From an uncultured Rhodopila sp. (lineage in GTDB: Bacteria; Pseudomonadota; Alphaproteobacteria; Acetobacterales; Acetobacteraceae): 64,000 bases of DNA. The first letter of the stretch is position 1. Every line of letters starts with the position of its first letter. The stretch spans positions 23,587 through 87,586 of the forward strand of contig CAINOE010000006.1 in NCBI GenBank assembly GCA_903851415.1. Reading direction: 5' to 3'. Position numbers and translations under genes: made by a program. Below the pieces are notes generated by a model. It worked only from the letters and a program-made list of their open reading frames with translations. It was not told the DNA's origin and made no database searches. Positions 18,557-27,640 of the stretch are shown here, in pieces.

Positions 18557-19653
18557 GGCAGCGATTCCGTGCCACGACCCTGGCGATTATTCTTTGTCTG
18601 AGCGGGCCATTGGCTCGCGCCTATGATCTGACGATAACCGGCGGCACCGTGCATGGTCCCGGCCCGATGCCCGACACGCCGCTTCCCGTAGGGAAGCTGG
18701 GTTCAATCGTGTTGAACAATGAACTTGGAGGCGCGTCGGAGTTTTTCAATAACGGCGCGGAGCCGCCGAATGTTCCGGGCGAGCTGGAGATCTACGGGCA
18801 TCTCGGCGGCAGGCTGAGCAACGGCGCACCGTTCAACGAGCACGTCTACGGCGGCGTCGTGTCCATCGGCCAGGGTGCACTTAAGATGCTTTCCGTTATC
18901 GCCGGCGACGGCGAAATGAAAGGCCGGGAGACATACCGCCTCAATGAACGTCTCAATTGGATCATACACACCGATCTGGCGCTTGACGCCGGTTTCCCGC
19001 AAGGTTTGGTAATCAGCCGCAATATTACTATCACCAGCGGCGTTCTGCTGGTGGCGCCGTCGTTGCAGACCGAAGCCGGCCTCAACGGAGGAATGGATGA
19101 GGCGGGGTCGCTTCCGAGCGGCGCTCCCATCTACGGAATGCTCGGCGACATGGACAATCGAGGCTTCCTTGACGGCCGCATCGTCGGGGTCGGCCGGGTG
19201 CCGCTGGGCTTCATGTTCGTTCCGGGCAGTCCACTCGTTATGCAGCGCGACTTCAAATCGAATATTCCGATCACGCGGGAAGAAGCCGGAATTCTTACCT
19301 TCGCCGGTCTGTTAAATCTCCGCGACATCCTTGCGGTGGCGCGCAATGGAAATCCCGCCGCGCGCTCCTATGTTCTTGCCCACGCCAGGTCCTACTTCGA
19401 CGACTTCGCTGCACGCGCGCGGTCTGCCCAATCCCATCTTTCCGCCGCAGGTCCCGCTCGTTCCGGACAAGCGGCGCAGGCGGCGCAGATTGAGGCGGTC
19501 TTGAAACAAGAGAGCCACGATGCCGACGGTTGGGTAACCGCCGGTGCCATCCCTGAAGCAAGCCTTACAGCTATCGACGTACTTCTACAGCAAATCGACC
19601 AGGTCACGCCTGCGCTTCGTGCCGAACTGCATTTCACCCGAGTCGGAGGATAG
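18553..19653 (+). CDS. Exported 'GPG' domain protein (unnamed family, copy 3)
   Basis: 366 residues, ATGA overlap with the previous gene, Sec signal ending near 'ARA'. Domain motifs in the same order as copy 2: 'GGTVHGPGP', 'FNNGAEPPNVPGE', 'FNEHVYGG', 'WIIHTDLALDAGF', 'SLQTEAG', 'AGSLPSG', 'GDMDNRGFLDG', 'VPGSP' and 'FKSNIPI'. The DGGP element has become 'AGDGE'. A helical C-terminal part of about 110 residues follows, rich in Ala and Gln. The FNNG...PGE element is shared with copy 1 but lost in copy 2, so the copies have diverged individually. Function unknown; exported and probably calcium-binding. Confidence 0.7.
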   Translation: MRQRFRATTLAIILCLSGPLARAYDLTITGGTVHGPGPMPDTPLPVGKLGSIVLNNELGGASEFFNNGAEPPNVPGELEIYGHLGGRLSNGAPFNEHVYGGVVSIGQGALKMLSVIAGDGEMKGRETYRLNERLNWIIHTDLALDAGFPQGLVISRNITITSGVLLVAPSLQTEAGLNGGMDEAGSLPSGAPIYGMLGDMDNRGFLDGRIVGVGRVPLGFMFVPGSPLVMQRDFKSNIPITREEAGILTFAGLLNLRDILAVARNGNPAARSYVLAHARSYFDDFAARARSAQSHLSAAGPARSGQAAQAAQIEAVLKQESHDADGWVTAGAIPEASLTAIDVLLQQIDQVTPALRAELHFTRVGG

Positions 19654-19658
19654 GACGT

Positions 19659-22535
19659 ATGTTCGGCAGCAGAAGAACGCCTTGGCTTTCAGGGGCTTTC
19701 GCGGCAATCCTGCCCGCACGACAGCGGCGCTGGCATGCTGCCGCCTTCGTGGTGTTGGCGCTGCTTTGCGCCGACACCCTGTTTTTGCTGGCGCATCGCG
19801 GCCTGGGTCAGATCGATGGCTGGATCGGTTGGGGCCGGGTCGCAAGCCGATTCTATCAAGCTACGGTTTTGCTGCACAGTGCGCTTGGCTATCTGTTGAC
19901 ATTGATGCTGCTTGGCTTCGTCGTCTTCCATGTGCCGGCGGTGCTGCGCCAACTCCGCCGGCGTTGGTTTCTCGCGCTGTCCGGCGTTGTCGTCGCCGGC
20001 TCCTTCGGGTTCCTGCTCTACTCCGGAAACTACTTTCTTCTTCACTCGAAGACCGCCGGCAACGAATGGCTTTATTGGGGCCACATGGCTCTGGCGGTTT
20101 TGTTCCTCGTTGTCTATGCGGGACACCGTCTGTTCGCAGCCGGACGGTTCCCGTTGCGCCCGGTCGGCGTCCTGCTCACCGCGTCTTTCGCGATCGCTCT
20201 CTTGATGATCGGCGGCGAGGTGACGGAGCGCACTCTCAGCATCCAGAAGGTCGCCATCAAGCCATCGCTTACACCTTTTGCCGACGCCTCGGGTTTCGCT
20301 CCCGTCAGCGGCATAAATCCGGCGGCGCCTTTCTTTCCTTCTCCCGTCTCGATGGCCAGCGGCGCCGCCCGGATAAACACAACGGCGCTGACCGGAACTT
20401 ATGACGAAGCAATGGCTGCCCAGGTTCGCGAGGAGGTTGCGCGCAAGGGATTCGCAAATACCCGCCGTATTGGCGCTGAGGACTGCGCGCGCTGTCACGC
20501 CGATACGGTCGCCCAGTGGGAGTCGTCCGCGCACCGCTTTTCGTCATTCAACAACCCGTTCTACGCCGCGGCTTTGGAAGATCTGCGCGCCAGTGACGGG
20601 GTACCTAACGACACTGTGGCGAAACACCTTGAGACATTTGGCTATAAGAACATCCGCACCGGGCAGCTCAAGTCGCAGTTTTGCGCCGGCTGCCACGATC
20701 CGGCGCTTTTGTTTGAAGGCCGCATGCGAGATGAGATCGACACCGGCGAGATCAGGGCGCAAGCCGGGCTCGCTTGCCTTGCTTGCCATCAGATCAAGGA
20801 CGTTCCGGGCCACACCGGCAATGCAAACTATGTTTGGGATGACGAATTCAAGGACCCTTACCTCTTCAGTGCCAGCAGCGGCCCGTTTGCGACTTTGATA
20901 CACGACCTGTATCTGAAGGCGAACCCGGAGCAGCACAAGCGCGACATGCTAAAACCGGTGTTCGGCACAGGAGAGTTTTGCGGAACCTGTCACAAGGTTG
21001 CGCTGGAGACGCCGCTGAACGAATATCACTACGTACGCGGCCAAGATGAATACGACGCCTGGAACAACAGCGGCGTGCCGCTCAACGCGGCCCGGACCTT
21101 CTATCAGCCCCCGAACGCAAGCAAGTGCCAGACCTGTCACATGCCCGAAGAACCGGCGGTCCTCGGTGACGTTGCGGCGAAGAACGGCAAGATCAAGTCG
21201 CATCGCTTCGTCGCGATCAACACCGCGCTGCCGTTTGTGCGGGGTGATAACGACATGATCGCCCGCACCGAAGCGTTCCTGCGCGACAAGAAGCTGCGCA
21301 TCGCCTTCGCCGGCCTTAGGGCCGGGACTCAGATTGGATTGACGACAGAAGATCCGCAGGCATCCTTGACCGTTGGACCCGGCGAATCGCCCGAAATCAA
21401 TGTGGTGGTCCGCAATCTTGGCGTAGGCCATACTTTCCCCGGAGGAACGAACGATTCAAATCAAGGGTGGATCGAAATAACGCTGCAAGATGAAAGCGGC
21501 CACCCTCTGCTTCGCGCAGGCGGGCTGGACGAGCAGGGCAACGTGGCCGAGAACACGCGCATTTACAATGCGGTTTTCATCGACCGTTTCAGCAACCGTG
21601 TTGCCAAGCGAAATGCCCAGGCTATCGCGGCACTTGTTTATGTGGCGGTGATCCCGCCCAGTTCCTCCGATGTTGTTCGCTTTCGCATACCCGTCGACGC
21701 AATTCCGCCGGGGGTTGGAAAAGTGAAGATTACGGCGAGGCTGCTCTGGCGGAAGTTCAATCGTGACTTCTCAGAGTTCGTTCGAGCGAAGGAGCCGAAG
21801 GCGTTCAAGGATCTCGGTCCGGATTTACCGATTACCGAGATCGTCAAGGCGACTGCCGAGATGTCGATCGATCGCAGCTCGGCCGGATGCACCTTCACGC
21901 TGCGACCGGACAATGACGTGCCGGTGGCGCAACGCTACACCGTTACGCACGACTATGGCGTGGGCCTGCTTCTGCAGGGCGATACCGTCATCGGCCGTTC
22001 CGTCATGGAAGGTCTGGTGGCCCGCGCGCCCGACTGCGCGACCTGTCTGAGGACGCTGGCCCGGTTGTATCTCGCGGATCGTGACTACCCCGCGGCACGA
22101 AAGATTTTGCTCGAACATGAAAAACGCTGGCCCGGCGATGCCCAAGCCGCCTGGGTGTGGGCTGGCGTCCTGCGAGGCGAGGGGGCCGACGACGAGGCGG
22201 TCGAGGCGCTGGACCGCGTGATAGATGTCTATCCGCAGGACAGGGACGCGTGGCGCCTGATGACCGAAATCAGCTACCGGTCCGGACATTTCCAGAAGGC
22301 CGCCGACGCGGCCGGGCAGTTGCTTTCTCTCGATCCCGAGGACGCGACCGCTCATTACTACGCCATGCTTGCCAGGCGCTCGCTGGGCGATGTCGACGGC
22401 GCCAGGCGCGAAGAGTCTGCTTATCGCTGGTATCAGCGCGACGAGAGCGCTCAGCAAATGACACTCGATTTTCGTAAGCGCGATGCTGCGTCGAATTTTG
22501 CGTCCCAGCCGATCAGGGTATACAACCTGCAATGA
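19659..22535 (+). CDS. Membrane-anchored pentaheme cytochrome c with TPR tail
   Basis: 958 residues; CGGAGGA 8 nt before the ATG. The N-terminal ~185 residues hold four to five membrane helices with several helix-borne His (in 'LLAHRG', 'VLLHSALGY', 'VVFHVP', 'YFLLHSK', 'YWGHMALA'), which could bind b-type haem. The periplasmic part has five CxxCH c-haem sites at residues 276, 342, 373, 441 and 490, laid out like cytochrome c554-type multihaem proteins. A beta-type domain follows, and TPR repeats occupy about 780-930 ('PDCATCLRTLARLYLADRDYPAAR', 'DDEAVEALDRVIDVYP'). It probably moves electrons between the quinone pool and a periplasmic acceptor or donor. The TPR tail suggests docking to the other TPR/propeller proteins of the operon. 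Partner and direction of flow are unknown. Confidence 0.85.
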   Translation: MFGSRRTPWLSGAFAAILPARQRRWHAAAFVVLALLCADTLFLLAHRGLGQIDGWIGWGRVASRFYQATVLLHSALGYLLTLMLLGFVVFHVPAVLRQLRRRWFLALSGVVVAGSFGFLLYSGNYFLLHSKTAGNEWLYWGHMALAVLFLVVYAGHRLFAAGRFPLRPVGVLLTASFAIALLMIGGEVTERTLSIQKVAIKPSLTPFADASGFAPVSGINPAAPFFPSPVSMASGAARINTTALTGTYDEAMAAQVREEVARKGFANTRRIGAEDCARCHADTVAQWESSAHRFSSFNNPFYAAALEDLRASDGVPNDTVAKHLETFGYKNIRTGQLKSQFCAGCHDPALLFEGRMRDEIDTGEIRAQAGLACLACHQIKDVPGHTGNANYVWDDEFKDPYLFSASSGPFATLIHDLYLKANPEQHKRDMLKPVFGTGEFCGTCHKVALETPLNEYHYVRGQDEYDAWNNSGVPLNAARTFYQPPNASKCQTCHMPEEPAVLGDVAAKNGKIKSHRFVAINTALPFVRGDNDMIARTEAFLRDKKLRIAFAGLRAGTQIGLTTEDPQASLTVGPGESPEINVVVRNLGVGHTFPGGTNDSNQGWIEITLQDESGHPLLRAGGLDEQGNVAENTRIYNAVFIDRFSNRVAKRNAQAIAALVYVAVIPPSSSDVVRFRIPVDAIPPGVGKVKITARLLWRKFNRDFSEFVRAKEPKAFKDLGPDLPITEIVKATAEMSIDRSSAGCTFTLRPDNDVPVAQRYTVTHDYGVGLLLQGDTVIGRSVMEGLVARAPDCATCLRTLARLYLADRDYPAARKILLEHEKRWPGDAQAAWVWAGVLRGEGADDEAVEALDRVIDVYPQDRDAWRLMTEISYRSGHFQKAADAAGQLLSLDPEDATAHYYAMLARRSLGDVDGARREESAYRWYQRDESAQQMTLDFRKRDAASNFASQPIRVYNLQ

Positions 22536-24313
22536 TCAAGACACATACTGCGGCATTTTCGCTTGGCCTGCTGGCGGCAACGGCGCTGCTGGCCTCCTGC
22601 AAGGAGAAGAAGCAAGCGGCGATCCCGAAAAAAGCCGACTACGCCGTAACGGCGCCCAAGCAGGAAACTGCGGTTAACGTTCCGGTTCCGGTGTTCAAGG
22701 ACATTACGCAGGAGGCGGGAATAACGTTCGCCGGCGTCACCGGCGCGGACGGCCGCAAACTTATGCCCGAGACGATGGGCTCGGGTGTGGGGCTGATCGA
22801 CTACGACGGCGACGGCTGGCTTGACCTTGTTCTTGTCAACGGCCGCCCCTGGGACGCAACCAAGAAATGTCCGCCGTTGCTCACGGTCTACCACAACGAA
22901 AGGAACGGAAAGTTTCGGGACGTGACCTCCGAGCTTGGTCTCGAGAATCTTTGCGGCTATGGCATGGGGGTCGCGATCGCCGATTACGACGGCGACGGCC
23001 GTCCGGACATTTTCGTAACGTCCTTGGACGGCAATCACCTTCTGCACAATGACGGCAAGAGCTTCACCGACGTGACCGAACGTGCGGGGCTAAATCCGCC
23101 TAAGGATCTCGCGCAGAGATGGAGCACCTCGGCTGCGTGGCTCGATGCCACCGGCGACGGACGTCCCGACCTGTTCATAGCCAACTATGTGCGATGGACG
23201 CCGGAAACGGACGTATTCACCACGCGCGACGGCACCACCAAGTCCTATGCCACTCCCACGGTTTATAAGGGGGTTTCAAATCGGCTGTTCCGGAACCGTG
23301 GCGATGGAACGTTCGAGGACGTGACTGTACAGTCGGGAATCTACGACGATCACAACAAGGCGCTCGGAGTCGTCGTTCTCGACATCAGCGGTGATCGACA
23401 TCCGGACCTTTTCGTATCCAACGACACTCAACCCAATAAGCTTTATGTCAATGACGGACACGGCCATTTTGTGGACCGCGCCCTCGAATACGGTGTCGGT
23501 TACGACGAAATGGGACGGGCGAAGGCCGGGATGGGCACCGATGCGGCCGATATCGGGGGCGGCGTTCTGGCAATCGGCGTGGGCAACTTCAGCGATGAGG
23601 CCGTTTCGCACTTCGAACTGCCGCCGGCCGGCGCGAATGCCTTCACCGATGGAAGCCCGAGACGGGGACTTGCAAGCGCGACGCTCGCCGATCTGACGTT
23701 CGGCACGCGATTTGCGGACCTGAATAACGATGGACGCCCCGACCTTATCCTTATCAACGGGCATATCGAGCCCGACATCGCAAGAGTGCAGGCGGGAACG
23801 ACATATGCGCAATTGCCGCGGTTGTTTCTGCAGGATGCGTCGGGCCGTTACCAGGAATATTCCAGGCTCGCGGGAAAGCCGTTGATGCAACCGGTCGTCG
23901 GACGCTCCCTCGCGATCGGCGATGTCTTCAATGACGGCAACCTGGACTTGCTGATCAGCACCAACGGCGGCCCGGCGCATCTGTTGCGCAATGTCAGCCC
24001 GCCGCGTGGCTTTGTCGAGCTGACGCTGGTGGGAAAGGGCGGCAACCGGGACGCCCTGGGTGCATCGGTCGTCGTGGAAGCCGATACCGGTTGGCGCTGG
24101 ACCGACACCGTCCGGAGCCGCGGGTCCTATTTAGCCAGCAGCCCCTACACGTTGCACACCGGCGTCCCTGACGGCGTCGCCAAGGTCGCGCTGCACGTCG
24201 TCTGGCCGGACGGAAGCAAGAGCGATGAGCAGGAGGTCGCGGTTGGCCATTGCTACCGCCTGACACAGGACGGTGTCCTGACCTCAGTTGAATTTCCAAA
24301 GGTCGGAGGCTGA
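22532..24313 (+). CDS. CRTAC1-type lipoprotein (FG-GAP + ASPIC/UnbV)
   Basis: 593 residues, ATGA overlap with the cytochrome gene. The signal ends in a lipobox (L-L-A-S-C at about residue 24), so this copy is lipid-anchored, unlike the other CRTAC1 proteins here. Propeller blades carry D-x-D-x-D-G loops ('DYDGDGWLDLVLV', 'DYDGDGRPDIFV', 'DLNNDGRPDLILI'); the C-terminal ASPIC/UnbV domain spans about 505-585 ('RSRGSYLASS', 'VVWPDGSK'). It lacks the HECNMLW block of the three upstream modules and looks like the commoner bacterial CRTAC1 type, so it belongs to a different branch. Its place directly behind the cytochrome suggests a membrane-held partner of it. Confidence 0.85.
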   Translation: MIKTHTAAFSLGLLAATALLASCKEKKQAAIPKKADYAVTAPKQETAVNVPVPVFKDITQEAGITFAGVTGADGRKLMPETMGSGVGLIDYDGDGWLDLVLVNGRPWDATKKCPPLLTVYHNERNGKFRDVTSELGLENLCGYGMGVAIADYDGDGRPDIFVTSLDGNHLLHNDGKSFTDVTERAGLNPPKDLAQRWSTSAAWLDATGDGRPDLFIANYVRWTPETDVFTTRDGTTKSYATPTVYKGVSNRLFRNRGDGTFEDVTVQSGIYDDHNKALGVVVLDISGDRHPDLFVSNDTQPNKLYVNDGHGHFVDRALEYGVGYDEMGRAKAGMGTDAADIGGGVLAIGVGNFSDEAVSHFELPPAGANAFTDGSPRRGLASATLADLTFGTRFADLNNDGRPDLILINGHIEPDIARVQAGTTYAQLPRLFLQDASGRYQEYSRLAGKPLMQPVVGRSLAIGDVFNDGNLDLLISTNGGPAHLLRNVSPPRGFVELTLVGKGGNRDALGASVVVEADTGWRWTDTVRSRGSYLASSPYTLHTGVPDGVAKVALHVVWPDGSKSDEQEVAVGHCYRLTQDGVLTSVEFPKVGG

Positions 24314-24320
24314 GGCTGCC

Positions 24321-25193
24321 ATGCGGGATCGTTCGTTACGCCACCGCCGGGCCGGCCTCGGCATCGTCGCATTCGCCGCCGCCTGTGCCTTGGCCGGGGC
24401 GGCGGCATCGGCTTTCACGGTTTACAGCAACCACGCATCCTACATGAAATCGGGCACTTTCTTCGGCCCCGGAAAGCTGCCGGACTCTACGATTTTCGAC
24501 ATAACAATCCGGAACGTTGTTTTTCTCAGCGATGGCACGTTCGTTACGCCTTTCGTGAACGGCGGCACGGACGGTCCCCACACAGCCGGAGAGATCGCGA
24601 CCGAATCCGCTCCCAACGGAATGTTTTCCGATGGCGTCACGATGATCAACGAAAACGCCGATGCCGGCCCGTTTTCGCTCAACGGAACGACCTTTCTGGC
24701 CGGCATTTCCGACGGCGGCCCGCACCATGGCGAGCAGCTTGCGCTGATGCACGACGGCACGATGATCATGACCATGGATCTGGTTCTCGACATGGGAATT
24801 GGCGGGGCGGGCATCGTGAAGATGCCGTTTTATGGAACGACGGGGGAGGTGGTCGTGCCTTTATCGTTACAGACGCAGATGGGTTTGCCCGGGGGTATCG
24901 ATCGCGCGGGATCGCTTCCTTCCGGCACGAAACTCAGCGGCCGCCTGGGCGACTTCAACCACGACGGATTTCTCGACGGTGCCATCGTCGTTGCCGGAAA
25001 CCTGCCGCTGACCTCGATCTTCATGCCGGGCGCCCCGTACGCCCTGATTCGCTACTTCGAAACGGATATGCCCGTTGGCGGCCAGCGCGTTGGCCGCCTG
25101 CCGGGGGCGCAGGCCGACCGTGAGGCCGCGCGGGCAAAGGCGGATTTGCGCTTTCCCGAGGACAGCGCGCGGTTTGAGGCCGCGGCGCGATGA
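24321..25193 (+). CDS. Exported 'GPG' domain protein (unnamed family, copy 4)
   Basis: 290 residues. I start at the ATG at 24321, 7 nt after the previous stop and behind GGAGG; a frame extension to 24288 is less likely. The signal peptide ends near 'ASA'. This is almost only the shared domain: 'GTFFGPG', 'VTPFVNGGTDGPHTAGE', 'INENADAG', 'ISDGGPHHG', 'SLQTQMGLPGG', 'DRAGSLPSGT', 'GDFNHDGFLDG', 'MPGAP' and 'FETDMPV'. It therefore shows the minimal unit of the family, about 230 residues. Copies 4 and 5 are each other's closest relatives ('KMPFYGTTGEV' versus 'KIPFYGTTGTV'). Confidence 0.7.
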   Translation: MRDRSLRHRRAGLGIVAFAAACALAGAAASAFTVYSNHASYMKSGTFFGPGKLPDSTIFDITIRNVVFLSDGTFVTPFVNGGTDGPHTAGEIATESAPNGMFSDGVTMINENADAGPFSLNGTTFLAGISDGGPHHGEQLALMHDGTMIMTMDLVLDMGIGGAGIVKMPFYGTTGEVVVPLSLQTQMGLPGGIDRAGSLPSGTKLSGRLGDFNHDGFLDGAIVVAGNLPLTSIFMPGAPYALIRYFETDMPVGGQRVGRLPGAQADREAARAKADLRFPEDSARFEAAAR

Positions 25194-26029
25194 GGTGCAG
25201 CTTGTATTCGATGCGCACGTTCCGTGGTCCGATCATTCGCCTGCGCATGATGATCGCGGCCGGTCTTATCGGGCTTGCATCAACCGTACCGGCGCACGCC
25301 TTTACTCTCTGGAGCGATGAGCGAACGACGCCGGGAGGTGCCGGGTTGTTTTTCGGTCCGGGAAGCTGGACGCAGGTGTCTCCGCTTTTTCCGGTGGTCA
25401 TCCGCGGCATGGGCTTCGTCAGTGACGTAGATTTCGCGACACCTTTCTTCAATAACAATGGACAGGGGCCTGCCACCATCGGCGAGAAGGAGCTTGGTCT
25501 GAAGGACGGCAGGACTTCCGACGGCTCGTTGATCAACGAGAATGTTGATACCGGAACGTTCACCGTTGCCGGAACCCGCATGCTGCCGGTGGTTGCCCGG
25601 TCGGACGGAAAATTTGGCGGCAGCCAGGCGGCCGTGTCATTGCGGGGCGGCGACGTCGTCATGGCGATGGACCTGACGATCGATCTTGGCATCGGTCCCA
25701 GGGGGATCATCAAGATCCCGTTCTATGGCACGACCGGAACGGTGACCGTGCCGCCCTCGCTACAAACCCAGAGCGGCGGAAAAGGTGTCGACCAGGCCGG
25801 AAAGCTGGCATCGGGTACGACCATCGCCGGCCGGGTAGGCGATTTCAACCACGACGGCTACATCGACGGCACGCTCGTTGCAGTTGGTGTAATGCCGATG
25901 ACATCGCCCATCTATCCCGGTCAGCCCTTCGCAATGGTGCGAAACTTCGCAACGGATATCCCGGTGGCCGGCGTCGTGGTCGGTGCGTACAAGCCGGGAG
26001 CCGAACCGTCTGTGCGTTCGGGACGATAG
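25190..26029 (+). CDS. Exported 'GPG' domain protein (unnamed family, copy 5)
   Basis: 279 residues, ATGA overlap with copy 4. Several in-frame ATGs lie at the 5' end; the signal peptide core begins near residue 19 and ends around 'PAHA', so translation may start slightly downstream. Motifs: 'GLFFGPG', 'FFNNNGQGPATIGE', 'INENVDTG', 'KIPFYGTTG', 'PSLQTQSG', 'DQAGKLASGT' (a variant of AGSLPSG), 'GDFNHDGYIDG', 'YPGQP' and 'FATDIPV'. The DGGP element is replaced by 'RSDGKFGG'. A clear tandem duplicate of copy 4, and the last gene of the tightly overlapping part of the operon. Confidence 0.7.
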   Translation: MRCSLYSMRTFRGPIIRLRMMIAAGLIGLASTVPAHAFTLWSDERTTPGGAGLFFGPGSWTQVSPLFPVVIRGMGFVSDVDFATPFFNNNGQGPATIGEKELGLKDGRTSDGSLINENVDTGTFTVAGTRMLPVVARSDGKFGGSQAAVSLRGGDVVMAMDLTIDLGIGPRGIIKIPFYGTTGTVTVPPSLQTQSGGKGVDQAGKLASGTTIAGRVGDFNHDGYIDGTLVAVGVMPMTSPIYPGQPFAMVRNFATDIPVAGVVVGAYKPGAEPSVRSGR

Positions 26030-26040
26030 GGGGGCACTTC

Positions 26041-26703
26041 ATGTTCGATCACGCAACGTTCGACTTTCTGGGCGCCCTGTCGGCCGGCCAGGATAAGGCT
26101 TGGTTCGAATCGAACCGGCCGCTTTACGAAGCCAGGCTGCTGGGCCCCATGCGCCACCTCGTGCGCGTCGTCGGTGATCGGCTGGTGAAGTTGGACGCAA
26201 AGTTCGAGACGACCCCCCTGGTGAATAAGACGCTGACGCGGCTGAACCGCGACATGCGGTTTGCGAAGGGGGGAAGTCCCTACAAGGACCATATGCTGGC
26301 GCTGTTCTATCGCCAGGGCAGAAAAAAGCAGGATCCGCAGCTTTTTGTCGGATTGCAGCCGGCGGAGGCCTGGGTGGGGCTGTACGTTGGTCCTCATTTG
26401 CTCGCGGACGGCGCACCGATCCGTGGAGTTATCGAACACAACCCTGAAAAGCTGCTCGATGCGGCCCGGCGGGCCGGGGTCGGCGCGCCAGACGGGAATC
26501 TGCTCGCGACCTGCGAACGTTACGGAGAAGTGAAAACGGTGCTCGCCGGCAGGGATGCCGCGGACTTTGCGCGCGGGCCGCATCTCGTCGCCATGCGCCG
26601 TGTGCCGGCGGAAGAAATCGTCAGGGCGGGAGACGGCTTTGTCGCCGACTGCGCGGACCGCCTGGAGGCGCTGTTTCCACTGTGGGCCGTTTACGCCGGT
26701 TAG
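26041..26703 (+). CDS. DUF2461 family protein
   Basis: 220 residues, cytoplasmic, 11 nt after the previous stop. It follows the DUF2461 pattern: 'FDFLGALSAGQDKAWFESNRPLYEA' at the N-terminus, 'LNRDMRFAKGGSPYKDHMLALF' in the middle (the family's R-D-x-R-F...K-x-P-Y-K element) and 'GLYVGPHLLADGA'. The biochemical role of the family is not known to me. It is the first protein without an export signal in this gene row, so it may be a passenger or have its own promoter. Confidence 0.8.
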   Translation: MFDHATFDFLGALSAGQDKAWFESNRPLYEARLLGPMRHLVRVVGDRLVKLDAKFETTPLVNKTLTRLNRDMRFAKGGSPYKDHMLALFYRQGRKKQDPQLFVGLQPAEAWVGLYVGPHLLADGAPIRGVIEHNPEKLLDAARRAGVGAPDGNLLATCERYGEVKTVLAGRDAADFARGPHLVAMRRVPAEEIVRAGDGFVADCADRLEALFPLWAVYAG

Positions 26704-26746
26704 TCCAACCCGGTAAACACCAACTCCTACTTGATCGGGATATTCA

Positions 26747-27640
26747 ATGCCAGCCGCAAGCGTCAGGCCGTCATGGCTTTCTTCGGAACTTTACCCTTTC
26801 GAGTCGCGTTTCTTCAGCACGGCGGCAGGGTCAGTTCATTATATCGATGAAGGCGAGGGAAAGCCGCTGGTCTTTGTTCATGGCAACCCGAGCTGGTCAT
26901 TCGAATTCCGCCACATCGTCAAGGCGTTGCGTAACGAATATCGCTGTATAGCAATCGATCATCTCGGCTTCGGCCTGTCGGGAAAGGATTTGGCTCCGGA
27001 AGAATGGCCGCCGCAAAGGCATGCCGCGAGGCTGGGCGAACTGCTGAGACATCTCGGATTGGAACGCGTCACGCTGGTGCTGGCAGACTGGGGTGGACCC
27101 ATTGGTTTGGACTTCGCGGTGAAGCATCCCGATCTCATCTCCGGTCTGGTACTGTTCAACACGTTCGCCTGGCCAGTTAACGACGATCGTCATTTCAGAA
27201 TGTTCAGCAGGATGATGGCGAGTCGGCCGGGTCAGTTCCTGATCCGCCATGGCAACATATTCGTCAATTTCGTTCTTCCAGGATCAGTCGGCGTCAAGAA
27301 AGCCCTGACGCCCTGCGTGATGAAACACTATCGTGGCCCTATGGCGACACCAGCCGACCGCAGCGCCAGCGCGGCGCTGCCGCGGCACATTATGGCTGCC
27401 GGTCCGTGGCTGGACGAGATCTGGCGCCAGCGCGACAGGTTCGCGGACAAACCCGCCCTTGTCATCTGGGGCGGGTCCGACATCGCGTTCCGGTTGAAGG
27501 AGTTCGATGTTTGGAAAGCCGCGCTCCGACACGGAACGTTCCATTATCATAAGAGCGTCGGCCATCTTGTAGCGGAAGAAATCCCGGACGTATCGACTGG
27601 ACACATCCGGGATTTTCTCAATACAATGTCAGCATCCTGA
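26747..27640 (+). CDS. Haloalkane-dehalogenase-like alpha/beta hydrolase
   Basis: 297 residues, cytoplasmic. Oxyanion motif HGNPSWS (45-51, with the Asn used by haloalkane dehalogenases for halide binding), nucleophile Asp114 in A-D-W-G-G followed by Trp115 (the classical halide-binding Trp), acid Asp245 in WGGSD and base His273 in VGHLVAEE. The pattern fits the haloalkane dehalogenase subfamily, which hydrolyses carbon-halogen bonds; related hydrolases with another substrate cannot be excluded. Its stop codon directly abuts the stop of the amidase gene on the other strand (27640/27641), so the two gene rows converge with no spacer. It could act on the PKS product or be a housekeeping detoxification enzyme. 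Confidence 0.8.
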   Translation: MPAASVRPSWLSSELYPFESRFFSTAAGSVHYIDEGEGKPLVFVHGNPSWSFEFRHIVKALRNEYRCIAIDHLGFGLSGKDLAPEEWPPQRHAARLGELLRHLGLERVTLVLADWGGPIGLDFAVKHPDLISGLVLFNTFAWPVNDDRHFRMFSRMMASRPGQFLIRHGNIFVNFVLPGSVGVKKALTPCVMKHYRGPMATPADRSASAALPRHIMAAGPWLDEIWRQRDRFADKPALVIWGGSDIAFRLKEFDVWKAALRHGTFHYHKSVGHLVAEEIPDVSTGHIRDFLNTMSAS

